From Hemerocallis citrina (taxonomy: Eukaryota; Streptophyta; Magnoliopsida; Asparagales; Asphodelaceae), in contig CM030363.1 in the NCBI GenBank assembly GCA_017893485.1, positions 109,983,073 to 110,047,072 on the forward strand: DNA of 64,000 bases. Reading direction: 5' to 3'. Every line of letters starts with the position of its first letter. Within the stretch, counting starts at the first letter, position 1. The position numbers and the translations under genes were made by a program. The notes under the pieces were generated by a model, which searched no databases, was not told the origin of the DNA, and saw nothing but the letters and a program-made list of their open reading frames with translations. Below, piece after piece: positions 10,813 through 22,289 of the stretch.

Positions 10813-11870
10813 TTGGGAGTCAATGTCATCATTGGAATTGATTGGATGTCGGTGAACAGTGCAAGCATCGAGTGCAAGACCAAGGAAGTAACAGTGAAGG
10901 CTCCAGGTGGACCTGAAGTCACTTTCCAAGGGAAGAAGAGGTGTTCCAGGTTGGTTGCAGCGATCTGTAAGAAGGAGATTCCTGTAGAAGTGCAAGGGAT
11001 TCCTGTGGTTCGGAACTATCTGACTGTGTTCTTTGATAATTTTCCTGGGTTACCTCTGCAGCGTGATGTAGAGTTCAGCATCACTATTCAGCCAGGGAGC
11101 GAGCCCATTTCTAAGACACCATATAAGATGGCTCCGGTGGAGCAGGATGAGGTGAAACTGCAGATTGAGGAACTGTTGGAGAAGGGCTTTATTCAACCGA
11201 GTGCGTCACCTTGGAGAGCGCCGTGCTTTTGGTAAAGAAAAAGGATGGATCGATGAGGATGTGTATCGATTACCGAGGGCTGAATAAGATCACTGTTCAG
11301 AATAAGTACCCTATTTCCCGAATTGATGACTTGTTCGGTCGTCTACAAGGAGCAGCTGTTTTCTTCAAAATAGATCTTCGATCAGGATACCATCAAGTTC
11401 AAGTGAAAGCTGAAGATGTGCATAAGACTGCATTTAGAACTCGACATGGGCATTACGAATTCTTAGTTATGCCATTTGGAGTGATGAATGCTCCTGCAAT
11501 CTTTATGGACATGATGAATAGAGTTCTAAAGCCGTTCATTGATTCTTTCGTCATGGTGTTTATCGACGATATTCTTGTGTAGTCCAAGTTGGAGGAGAAG
11601 CACACAGAGCATCTGGAAACAGTTTTGAAGAAGCTGGAAGAGCAGGAGTTGTATGCCAAATTATCCAAGTGTGATTTCTGGAAATCTGAAGTGGCATTCC
11701 TGGGTCACATCCTTTCTAAGGAGGGAGTGGCAACTGATCCTCAGAAGATAGAGGCAGTGAGAGATTGGGCAAGGCCAACTACAGTGAAGGAAGTCAGGAG
11801 TTTCCTTGGATTGATGGGATAGTACAGAAGATTCATTCAGGGCTATGCTCAGTTAGCCGTTCTGCTTACT
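10813..11870 (+). pseudogene. E2 reverse transcriptase, frameshifted and with stops
   Basis: Fingers to palm are readable: [72 protein letters not shown], and FIDDILV, the Ty3 version of YxDD (about 11565-11578). A one-base loss near 11223 shifts the frame between SPWRAP and [13 protein letters not shown] at 11580 replaces the Tyr after FIDDILV, and another stop at 11821 replaces the first Tyr of GYYR. The thumb (AFLGHILSKEGV) follows. No active enzyme is possible. Confidence 0.88.
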
Positions 11871-11873
11871 GGT

Positions 11874-12430
11874 TTGACCAAAAAGAATGTGAGTTTCAAG
11901 TGGACCGAGCAGTGCGAGGCAAGCTTTCAGGAGTTGAAAGAGAAGCTGACTACTGCACCCATTTTGGCGTTGCCTAGAGCAGGTGTTGAGTATGATATTT
12001 ACAGCGATGCTTCATATCGTGGGATTGGTTGTGTCTTAATGCAAGAAGGGAAAATGATCGCTTATGGGTCGAGGCAACTACGATCGCATGAGAAGAATTA
12101 TCTTACTTATGATCTGGAGTTGGCTGCAATTATCTTCGCCTTAAAGCAATGGAGACACTATGTGTATGGTGAGAAACTGAACATGTACATTGACCAAAAG
12201 AGCTTGAAATACATCTATCAGCAGAAGGATCTGAATCTGAGGCAGTGAAGATGGTTGGAAGTGCTTGAGGACATGCGTCCTGAGATCAAGTATCATCCTG
12301 AAAAGGCTAATGTTGTTGCTGATGCACTTAGCCGCAAGAAAAGTTTGGCCAGTTTGATTACAACTCAGAGGTATCTTGCAGAGGAGCTAGATCGGGCTGG
12401 TATTGAAGTTTTTTTGCAAGAATAGGGAGC
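11874..12430 (+). pseudogene. E2 RNase H region
   Basis: [20 protein letters not shown] leads into the RNase H core [35 protein letters not shown] and [19 protein letters not shown] near 12247 stands where LRQRRW is expected, consistent with a CGA to TGA change. The domain continues past it with KYHPEKANVVADALSRKKS. Another TAG occurs at 12423. The catalytic motifs are otherwise conserved. Confidence 0.85.
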
Positions 12431-12443
12431 ATCCTTAGCTCAG

Positions 12444-13500
12444 TTGAGGCTTCAGCCTACGCTGAATGAAAGAATTATTGCAAGTCAGAAGGAAGATTCT
12501 GAGATTCTGAAGATGAAGGAGCAGGTTGGTTCAGGCCGGTTGCCCGAATTTCAAATCAGGGATGAAGTGCTGTGGTTTGAAGAGAGACTGTGTGTTCCGG
12601 ATCAGTCAAACTTGAAAGAAAGTATTCTTCAGGAGGCGCATGCTACTCTTTTGTCTGTACATCCTGGGAGTACTAACATGTATATGGACATTAAACAGCA
12701 TTTGTGGTGGTCAGGTTTGAAGCGGGATGTGGCTAAATTTGTGGCGAGGTGTGAGATTTGTCAGCAAGTCAAAGCCGAAAATTAGAAACCCGGAGCTCTA
12801 TTGCAGCCGTTACCTATTCCGGAGTGGAAGTGGGATAACATCAGTATGGATTTCATCACCAGTTTGCCCAAGAGTTCAAAGGGCAATGATGCGATTTGGG
12901 TTATAGTCAATCGACTAACCAAGTCCGCTTACTTCTTGGCGATGAAACTCACTTCGTCGATGGATAAGAGCTGAGATGTATGTTGGGGAGATCGTCAGGC
13001 TTCATGGTGTTCCATTGACCATTGTGTCTGATCAAGATGCGCAGTTTACTTTGCATTTCTAGAGGAGTCTTCAGACAGCTTTGGGTACCAAGACAGATTT
13101 CAACACTGCTTTTCATCCTCAGACCGATGGGCAAACCGAGAGAGTCAGCCATATTCTTGAGGATATGCTTCGGTGTTGTGTGCTAGACTTTGGAGGTAGT
13201 TGGGAAAGGCATCTAGCTTTGGTGGAGTTTACCTACAATAAAAGTTTTCAGACTAGTATTGGGATGACACCGTACAAAGCTTTGTATGGCAGAAAGTGCA
13301 GAACACCTGTTTGTTGGTTTGAAGTAGGGGAGCGGCAGATGTTTGGGCCTGAGATTGTGCAACAAACCTCTGAAAAGATTGATCTGATTAGGAAGAGGTT
13401 GGTGGATGCTCAGAGTAGGCAAAAGACATTTGCAGACAACCGGAGAAGGGACCTTGAGTTTGAGGAATGTGGCTTTGTCTTTCTGTAGGTATCGCCCAGT
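12444..13500 (+). pseudogene. E2 integrase, with several stops
   Basis: The HHCC zinc region is seen as EAHATLLSVHPGSTNMY...ARCEICQQVK. The DDE core follows: MDFITSLP (first Asp), [10 protein letters not shown] (second Asp) and FHPQTDGQTERV (Glu). Stops lie at 12783 (TAG where ENQKPG is expected), near 12972, near 13062 (TAG for Trp before RSLQ) and at 13486. The Asp in the usual VDRLTKS motif reads Asn (VNRLTKS). Several stops fit C-to-T decay of CAG, CGA or TGG codons. Confidence 0.87.
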
Positions 13501-13506
13501 AAAGGC

Positions 13507-13884
13507 GTGATCCAATTTGGAAAGGGTGGGAAGTTAGCCCCAAGGTTCATAGGCCCGTATAAGATATTAAAAAGGATCGAAAAAACTGCTTACCGGCTAG
13601 AGTTACCGGAAGAGTTGTCTCAGGTGCACAATGTCTTTCATGTGTCTATGTTGAGAGGTTACATTCCAGATCCCAGTTATCATTTGCCCGAAGTGCCGGA
13701 AGATTTGCAATTGGATCTGAGCTACATTGAGCTCCCCGTTGACATTATGGAACGTCGGAAGAAAGTCTTGAGGAATAAGACGATACCAATGGACAAAGTA
13801 GTCTGGAGAAACCAGTTGGTTGAAGAGGCTACTTGGGAATCTGAGGAGAGGATGATGAAGGATCATCCTGAGCTTTTTGTCTGA
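13507..13884 (+). pseudogene. E2 integrase C-terminus with chromodomain
   Basis: This 126-codon frame carries the GPY/F module (KLAPRFIGPYKILKRI), the spacer VHNVFHVSMLRGYIPDPSYH, and a Tekay-type chromodomain (VDIMERRKKVLRNKTIP, VVWRNQLVEEATWESEE), ending with TGA at 13882. Chromodomains of this kind steer integration toward modified chromatin. The frame itself is open but is detached from the rest of pol by the stop just before it. Confidence 0.9.
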
Positions 13885-13971
13885 TTTGTATCTTGTATAT
13901 TTTCTTCGTTTCTTTTCTTGTTGCTTTGTTTTTCTCACTCTTTAAATGTAGTTCAGGGATGGAACTATTCT

Positions 13972-13984
13972 AAGGAGGGAGTGC
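13972..13984 (+). other. E2 polypurine tract
   Basis: AAGGAGGGAGTGC directly precedes the 3' LTR. It is the expected primer for plus-strand DNA synthesis. Confidence 0.8.
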
Positions 13985-16900
13985 TATAACATCCTGGATT
14001 TTCAAATCCCATTTAAATTAGAATCTGTTTGATTTTACGTGTTGTGCACGTGCAAATTTTTGCATGTATTTCTCTAAAAATATTTCATAAACTAGTAGTC
14101 TTAGTTCTTCTCTTTTTAATTTAGAAAACTTAATTTGATCCTAGGCCTATTTGTCTCTTTGTAGCCCACGTTAATTAATTAATTCATTCATTCATTTGAG
14201 CCCATGGTTAGTTAGCCCATTAGTGAGCCCATTTAATTTAATTACTCTTTTAAATAACCTAACTTGTAGTTTTGATTCATTCTATGAACAAATAATTTAA
14301 TTAACATGAACAACTTGTGAAATGAGGGACACTAGGTGGCACGTGCTTGCATTAGAGTGTGCAATGCACACCCTTTCGTGTAGGCCGGATAATGCTAGAG
14401 AGGAGAGGGAGAGTGGATGAGGTGGAGAGTGGTTACTTTCATCATGGGAAGTTATTTCAACTCCCTAGTTCATTTAAGCCCTTGATCCTTAACAATTTGA
14501 TCTAATCCTAACCCTCTATTCCCACTAAAATTTTGTATAAATACCCCCCCCCCCCCCTCCCCCCCAACTAGTTATCCTTGTACCTAGAATTGAAAAAGAA
14601 AAAAAAATACAAGTTAGTGAGACAAAAGATTAAGGATTTTGTGAGATTAAAAGATTGAGTGCAAAATTGTGTGTTCCCTCACCTAGAAGATTGGCCGGCC
14701 ATTACCAAGGAGGAAGAAGAAGGAGTTTCATCAACAACAAGCTAGACCGGAGAAGCAACTTGGTGGCTCAAACTAGGAGGAGAATGCTCTTTTGTTCATT
14801 CTAGGAAATTTCCTAGGACCTTTTGTGTGTTTCTCTCCATTTAAGGTGGGTGACTTTCTTAAACTTCTAATTAGAATACCATGCTAAGCTTTGTTTGATA
14901 AGATTAAGAAGAAATGATTGAACTATCTATTTGGTGTGAAAATGAGACATTGTGATAATTGTGATAATGCATGTTAAAAGAATGTTAATTAATTGTAAAA
15001 TTATGATTTTTAGGTTAAAATCGACCATGCTATCATGCTTTATTTGGTTGTTATGTGCTAAATTAAAAGTTATGCTTGTATGTGAAATAATTGAAATAAG
15101 AATTGTGGAATTATGATGTTGATTATTGGTTTGATAAAAAGCATGAAAAAAGTGTTTTTATTATTGAAATAAATGTGTAATGTCCATAAAAAATATTATA
15201 ATTGATTTAAGAAAATTTTAGAGGCAATTTGTAGCAAGAATATGTTGTTTTTCCCTAAAATTGAAATTAAGTAGTGGAATGCAAGTAGAGAGTAAAAAAT
15301 TGTGTTTTTATATCAAAAATGAAATTTTGTTTCACTGAAATGCTGTGATAAGAAGAAAATTAAATTCTGGAGTTTTTAAATAAATTTGGAGAATAAGAGA
15401 ACACAAAGATATTTATTTTTGTAGAAAATCGAAATATTAGAGAACTGAGTTTTGACTCTAAAAACTTTACTTATTATCGATTAGGTTACTTAGACCATTT
15501 GGTCGATGACTGTGTTGGGCGCTTACTGTAGCTATGGGCCGACCTCAGTGGTCGTGAGTACGAAACTTGGGCTCTGCCCTTTTGTTTCTCATTTTTTTCA
15601 ATAAAATCCGAATACTGAGACTTAAATTTAGTTAATTAAACCCCCTGTTTTCAACGCTGTGGTGCCTTGGCTGTTCTTGTTTTCGGTGGCTATTGGTTCT
15701 CTCGGGTGGTGGGTTCGACTCAGGGTCTTGGCACTTTAAAACATATTTTTTGGCTTTTGGGCATTTAAATTGATATTTTGGGATATTTTAAATCCAAAAA
15801 AAATATTACAATTAATCTAAATTATGTGGAGCCTACGAAAAATAATTGTGTATTATCTGACTAATATAAATGTGAGTTAGAAGTGAAAATTTGAGTAGAA
15901 TTGCATAAAGTGATAATTATAAAATATGAAAAGTGATTTAGTTTTCGTGAGAAATTTCCCAAGTTATAAAAGATAAATTTTGAATGAAGGGAAATCTAAG
16001 TGTTTTGATTATGGGCTTTTATGCATTTAATTGTTTGAATTTGTGTGCACTTTAAAGAATGATGAAAAGTATAATTTTTGTGATTTGAATTAAGTAAAGT
16101 AAATGAACAATTGTATGTGAATCTAATGGATTATTGAAATAGAACTTTGAACATGAAATGCATGAATTGAAATTGAACCTTATGTATGAAATATTGATTC
16201 ATAGAAAAGAATGGAAATCATGTTGATTATGAAAGAGAATTTATAAGTATGAAGACCCAAATTTTGTGATTATGAAGTGAAATTGAGAACTAGAGTGTAG
16301 CTAAACCTCATATTGGCATTTTAATGAAATATTGTTGAAATGAAATTGGAAATGAAAAGACCAAGTTTGGGTCATGTTGTATAAATTGTTATGACCGGTA
16401 TAGTGGGAGTGCTAACTCTAGGAGATTTATTTTTATTCATGATTTAAATAAAAGAATGTATTAGATACATAGTGAAGATGTGATGAAAGTAAGAGAAAAA
16501 CATGAGTATGAGGGCCATTGGAATGCCGGCGGAGGGTATTCACAGGATGTTCCATGATGAGTCATGAGTAGGACGTGGATACTGCTCCAGAGTACCGTCC
16601 TTGTGGCGACGCTTATGGGGTGGTCTAGTGACTATGGGTGGTGCTATGTCTATGGTAGGAGGTGAAATCACCACAGGATGCCTGCATGATGAATCATGTG
16701 ATAGTGCATTGGGATTCTCTCCAGGGCGCCTAAACATGGGCTCGTAACTTATAGAATACATAGATTACTTACCGTAGTTACAGTAGTAGATTAAGTCATG
16801 GTGAGGGATTGAACCCTACAAGATGAAGAACGGTTAAGGGCTTTCCCTCGGACCTATTTAGTATGGGCTGCATAAACTCTGAACAAGTGCGCATTAGTTT

Positions 16901-17308
16901 CATATAATATAAATAACTGTATTAAGGACTAAGCGCACAATCACAACACGACATCAATAGGATAGTCCCCGTAGGTATGTTTTGTGACAAGTTTGTGTTT
17001 TTCCAAGAAAGAGAAAGTTGATGTATTATATCCTAGCGTCAGTTGAATGAACGGACGTGCCCACAGTTTCTATGCAGGATAAACTGAGTGACAAGATTAA
17101 AGTATGCATACTGCTTAAAGAATGATTTCAAGTGTTGTACACTTTATTCATGTAAATTGTTGTAAATTGCTTCCGTTGTATAAGTGTAAATGTAAATGTA
17201 ACTCTGATACAAAGTAAAGTTTTAATTCCTTGTAAAATTGTACGAAGTGAAGTGTAAAGATCCCGTGGAACTTCGAATTCGGTTGTATTGGGAATTCAGG
17301 GTGTTACA
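13985..17308 (+). repeat. E2 3' LTR
   Basis: A 3324-bp copy of the 5435-8728 LTR, from TATAACATCC to GGGTGTTACA, followed by the GCTCG duplication. TATA box at 14536-14543 with an expanded C-run (14544-14572, broken by one T). Near 15868 it has about 25 bp that the 5' copy lacks. The minus-strand ORF at 16540-16761 is an LTR artefact. No gene. Confidence 0.92.
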
Positions 17309-17313
17309 GCTCG

Positions 17314-18900
17314 ACTCTAGGTCTCACAACTTATTTATGTCATACTAATATTCGATTAGCTTTCAATCGACCATTTGCTCTCTATCACACTTCTATTACT
17401 ACAAAACTTATTCTCAACAGTTCATTAGTTAGAAGAGATGGACTTTATGACTAATCCTCCTTTTATTGGGCCCTCACTTAAACACTGCAAAAATTCAACC
17501 CATCCGACTAGAGACCAAACTCAACCCAATAGAACATCAAACTCAGCCCACACAATGGCCAACCTAGCCTTCACACTGGCCTAAACCCAGCCCCAACGGT
17601 GGCCAACCTGGCCATGAACAATACTTAAATTGGGCTGAATTTGAGTCCATTTGAGTCCCTAACTTGGACAGTCTCCTGACTTGGCTTATCACCACTCCTA
17701 ACATATCTTGAACACTAGAAATGGGGTTTCAAAATAGAGACTATTCAGTCTCTAAATAGAGGCTAAACATCCCAAAAACGATGACACAATGATAGTCCAA
17801 ATGTCGTCATTTTTTGTTCTTTTCCAATCCAAACAAGTGCTATCAAGTCATATCACTCCTAAGTCCAAACTAACATATTAATAGTGATCTAGGGTTCATT
17901 GGAGTGCACTTACATCCCATAAAAGATGAAATAGATAGCCACACACAATCAATGAAAAATAGCTCAAAACAGTGAGCATATATCATGTTTTATTTTCATT
18001 TCTTATTTATCTTCAACCCGGTTAACTTGTTAACTAGTAATCAATGATACATCATTCTTACATAGTTCAAATAGGTCAGAAAAGACAATTGAAATAGTAA
18101 GTTTACTTGTTCAAATATAGTAGCAAACAAGTAAATCATTGAACAACGGAACTAGATTTTCATCTGAACATAGTAATTTGTTTAATAAACATGCTTCCTA
18201 TGATCATGAATAGATAAAAATCATCATTTAAACAAAAAACCTATCATTCTACTAGATTATAACATCAATACTCGCCACAAGAAAGAGAGAACACACACCT
18301 TACCGTGCTTGAAAACTAGTTGTCCAACGATGCCAAACTTCCGATGTCTCCTCCTTGCTCCTACTTAGCCCTCCTATGGAACAATGGTTGTCAAAAAGGA
18401 GGAAAGGGACTTCCTGTCAAGAGCATATATTGGCCGGTTAGGACCAGGGGAAGGGGTGGGGGTTTGCATGATCTATCAATGCACACATTAAGCGAGACCC
18501 TTGAAATTATTCATGTAACTTCTTTACTATGCTTTAAAAGAATCACTTGACTCTTGGAAAACCCCCTCACCCTAACTCTAATGTTGGCCGGGCATACCCT
18601 ATGTGCACACTTGTACAAAGTGGTCACACTCAATTGATACAAGTTGGCATGAATCGGTTAGGTTGGTTTAGATTCGGTCCCACCGTTGTCAAAACCCAAC
18701 CTAGGCTCAATTCATTCTAGCCCTAGTTAGGTTTCAGACACAATATTCATTACATTCATACCAAGTTAATATAATATACAATTCTATTCATACTAATTTA
18801 TAATCAGGAAAATACAACTAATACGTATAACGTTCATACGTACATTGCATGTACCAACCTGTAAGCAAAACTATCACTTATTATATCGCGGGGTATTACA
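17314..18900 (-). repeat. E1 5' LTR, distal part (U3 side)
   Basis: This is the remaining 1.6 kb of the E1 LTR after E2. It ends in ...GGGTATTACA at 18900, which reads TGTAATACCCC on the minus strand, a standard LTR start for this group. Together with 4208-5434 the LTR is about 2.8 kb. ORFs such as 18320-18550 look spurious. No gene. Confidence 0.8.
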
Positions 18901-19400
18901 CCAACCACTCTACTTTAGGCATCCCTAGGACTCTTTCACACTGCTCGAGACCTCAAGGTCATCTCAAAGAAATTTCTCCTTGTGTCGTCATCATGGCGAA
19001 GGTGAGAAGTACTTTGCATTCGTAGTTTTCCAAACCTCATCTTCAACTTGTAAATCTCCAAGTCCTTCTCAAAGAGCATGTCCTTAAGGAGAGCATCCTT
19101 GAACTAGATCTTTCTGCAATCTGCACGAGTGTGAGACGAGCAGTCTGGATGAGACTCTCTCAAGTGGTCGATCTCTAAGTCCTTCTCGAGTAACACATCC
19201 TTTAGAGGGTCATTTTCGATCCTCTCCTTATTTAACTTACCGCGGAGATGAGCGGTCTTAGCGTCCCGAGGATTCCTGTCAGTATATACGACCATCTGTC
19301 AGCAAAAAAAGTGGAGTTACAGCAACAACTAGTAAATACAAAAACACTTAACTTAAACTTCAAGAGATCATCGAGAGATCCAACCAAACACATTAGAAGT
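18901..19400 (-). pseudogene. T2 second antisense ORF (coiled-coil) remnant
   Basis: The minus strand encodes a charged heptad-like piece (AHLRGKLNKERIENDPLKD, LEKDLEIDHLRES; 19104-19295). The T3 piece at 57938-58216 is similar (FIEKDLEIYKLNMLLGIL), and in position it matches the T1 coil at 38156-38731. The piece is cut by E1 at 18901. An imperfect repeat of the AAGTCCTTCTC-containing segment occurs at about 19057 and 19180. Function unknown. Confidence 0.5.
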
Positions 19401-19495
19401 TTTTACTCATAGGGAAGGATATTAGAAATAGAACAACAAGAATTTTTTATTCATCAGAACAAAGTTTCATAAGCGGTGGCCAGTCTGCTATTATG

Positions 19496-21630
19496 TTAAT
19501 TACAAATCAAAATTAAAAAGGAAGACAGAGGGAAAAGGATCAAGAGTCCACCTCGATTGTCGCCACCAAAGGAGTAGAGGTCTCGCCCACTCCTTTCTCC
19601 TCCGTCCTTCTCTAGAGTCTCCCCCTCTCCACTCGCGGTCCCCTCCTCCTTCTCAACTCCATCGCCCTTTTCCTTTCCCACTCCCTCGAAATCCTCCTCA
19701 ACTGGCTACTCTGCGTGCTAAATATTGAAACTATACCCCTTTCCATCGAAGCAGGGATTCACTCGACCATGACCCTAACATCCATGGCGTACAAATTCTC
19801 CATCACATCAAGGAGAATGTCCTTTGCCTCGGCCTCCACCTTGACAACTGCAACCTCCTTCTTCTTGGACCAAGCCTTCTCCACCTTTGCCAACTCCTTC
19901 TTATGCTCGGCCTTAAGATGGGTGATCTCATTGAGATGAGCCTCCTCCCAACTTTTCACCACTTTGAGCTCTTTGACGGCCTTCTTCCTGTCTCTCTCAG
20001 CCCAAGCGGCCTTGTCCCTCCACAGCTTCTCATCGGCCTTGATCTACTCGATCAAGTCGTAGACATAGCAAGGAATCTGCGAGGTGATAGACTTCAAAAC
20101 TTACATAGAGAGGAATACAAAAACTACATTGCAAGTAAGTGAATGTACTGATACGTCAACTTGGAAGATTTTGAGGAGCGAGGGGTCAATCATTGTGTCG
20201 GGTAGAACCCCCTGATCTCGTAGAGTGGGGAGATTCCTGGCCACTTCGAGGCAATTCCCCAAGTCACCAAGAATCGCATCGCACTGCTTAATGTCTCAAT
20301 TTGAAATGTAGATCTTCTACTCCTCCTCAGTGAAGACCATGTTAGCCTCGATGGTTAATTGAGGGAGCTCGTTGGTGATGAGAAGGCACAAATAAGAGCC
20401 CCCCACCCCCACCCCCCTACCCCTAGCAGGGCTCGTCGACTCTGGGATTTCCGCCTGGGTGGAAGTTGAGGAGCTATTAGCTATCTTCATTGAAACTGGC
20501 TTGCTCTAGGTTCTCTTCCTCTTCTTGTCCTCCAGATTTTTGTTGCACAAGTTTGCGCGAGCTGCAATGAGAGTGTTGAAGTCCATACCTTCCTCCTCTG
20601 CAAAAACGAACAAAACATAGATATGAGAATGAGATGAATTGAAAAAGACGAAGTGCATGGTAAAAAGAAAAAATAAATAAAGTTATACTAAGGTCGATCA
20701 AAATACCCCCCCCCCCCTCCCCTCCCCTCCACACAAAGAAGAGGGCCTCATCTGCCACATCTTGCCAACTCAGTTCCCCACAACTAATGAGAGCATCACT
20801 CAACATCTGCTCCTTCTTACTCACATCGGGTCTACCTTCACCTTCTTACGAATATCCGCCTTCCACCTTGTAGGGAATCCCCATGGCTTGGGACTTTGAA
20901 TGATTAAGTACTTGCTCTTCCAGTACTTGACCGAGTCATGATTCACGATAAATTCCCTCTCCGAACAAGGAAAGAGATAGTACCAATTGTCTGTCGCATT
21001 TTGCGGATGAAGTCTGAAGTTCCACCTCCAGATCTTAAAGCTTGGTTTAGTGCCAAACTTTTGGAACTGCAATATGAATGCCGGTTTAATGGCTCCACAC
21101 ATTTGGCATGTACTGCACTGGGCTGAGCTTGTACCAGTTGAGGACTTCCTTCATGAATGGATGCATGGGGAGACTCACCCCAGCATGAAAAGCATCGTAG
21201 GGAAGACGCAAAATTCATTAAACATCACAGAGAATGCCTTGGTCCTAGGGCCTAGCATGAGCTACCCGTACTCGGACGGAATTACTAAAGTGACACTAAT
21301 TGATAGAATGCTACCCTTTGTGAGGATTGTCTTGATGTGATCGGTCTCATTGGTAGGCAGTCCTTCGATTTGGGGTATCGTATGACGAACCTCGCATGAT
21401 CCGCCAAATCCTAAGGGTATTGGCTAACGAGGAAGGGGGTGTAAGGAGGATGAGGAATATCAAAAAAAAATTCCATCATCACCCTTGTTTCATCCTTCTC
21501 CTCAAAAATGATGGAAGACCTAACTACTGCCTTCCCTTCTCTTCATCGAGAGACGAGATTAACGAGTAGAGTACACATTGTCCCCATCAGAGTTCGAGGA
21601 GGGAGAGGAACCTGAATGAACCTTGGACAT
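19496..21630 (-). pseudogene. T2 main antisense gene (Transposase_28-like), decayed, three exons
   Basis: Start chosen at the ATG ending at 21630 (MSKVHSGSSPSS), matching T1's MSRVDSGSEASS. Exon 1 includes the frame at 20821-21102 (KYWKSKYLIIQSPKPWGFP, RWKADIRKKVKVDP), then ELSWQDVADEALFF before a donor near 20738. Exon 2 starts after TTTTTGCAG (20600) at 20597 with EEGMDF, as T1 has APKMDF, and reaches about 20161. Exon 3 starts at 20076 after CTCGCAG and is coiled coil (ITHLKAEHKKELAKVEKAW), then an acidic/Gly tail (19496-19681). Many stops. The strand is opposite to T2 itself. Confidence 0.68.
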
Positions 21631-22271
21631 GACTCGACAAAGTTTGAGTACTAGAAAGAGAAAGAGCAAAGATGAAAGAGAAGCTTTGAGTGAAAATTAA
21701 AGAGAAATAGAAGAAATGGGAGTGGGTTGGTTGGGGGGGGGGGGGGGGTTATAGAGAAATAATCTCTAATGGCTCATAAATAAGCGCGCTGATGACGTTA
21801 CACAATCTCAACTGACCAACTTTTCTTTTGATCTAAAAGTTGAAATGAAGAGTCAGGAAAGCGAAGAACCAAAAGGTAACATGGCGAATGTTATGATCGA
21901 GCTTGCTGCTCAAATCGTCGTCTGAGATGCCCCTCAAAAAAGACCAAACAGCTCGGTGCTCAAATTCCCTCAAGATTCGCGCCTCTCTGATTTTGGTTAA
22001 ATTTTTTAGAAAATAATTATAAGTTTATGAAATTTAATTAAAAGGTATAAAAATAATTTATTAGAACATCCGAAAAATAATTTTAAAATTGTTAAAATTA
22101 ATTAAAATTCTTAAAAATAATTGTAAATTCGGAGAATCAATTAAAATATTCGAAAAATAGTTACAACCCAAGAAGCTGTAAGCAAGGTTCCTGAGTCCCC
22201 AACGGTCCTGTATGACCACCCACTATCCAAAGCAGAGAGAAATAATCTATAAAGGCTGTGACACTCGACCT

Positions 22272-22289
22272 CTGGTAGTGGGGGGTTTA
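22272..22289 (+). other. T2 polypurine tract
   Basis: GGTAGTGGGGGGTTTA immediately precedes the LTR start TGATACGACC. T1 has a similar tract (AGGAGTGGGGGGCTCG). Confidence 0.75.

Larger units (their letters stand above)
5435..17308 (+). mobile_element. E2: complete-length Tekay-like chromovirus with broken ORFs
   Basis: An 11.9-kb Ty3/gypsy element on the plus strand. Layout: 5' LTR 5435-8728, PBS 8732, leader ORF 8888, gag 9473, PR, RT, RNase H, IN, chromodomain to 13884, PPT 13972, 3' LTR 13985-17308. It is flanked by GCTCG duplications. Long LTRs, a Met PBS and a chromodomain fit the Tekay/Del group. The LTRs are very similar but differ by an indel of about 25 bp near 15868 and by poly-C length. 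In-frame stops and a frameshift near 11223 mean it cannot move unaided. Confidence 0.92.
1..18900 (-). mobile_element. E1: Tekay-like Ty3/gypsy chromovirus, interrupted, 3' end outside window
   Basis: Minus-strand LTR retrotransposon. Reading down from 18900 it has a 5' LTR starting TGTAATACCCC, an LTR end GATGTTAACA at 4208, an initiator-Met PBS, a coiled-coil leader, then PR, RT, RNase H and IN remnants; the chromodomain and 3' LTR lie left of base 1. E2 (5435-17308) is inserted in the 5' LTR and an RTE LINE (2095-2752) in the RT region. The outer boundary at 18900/18901 falls inside the antisense gene of T2: T2 sequence from 18901 matches T3 at about 58028. Frameshifts, stops and a gag deletion make it non-functional. 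The lineage is inferred from similarity to E2. Confidence 0.85.
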
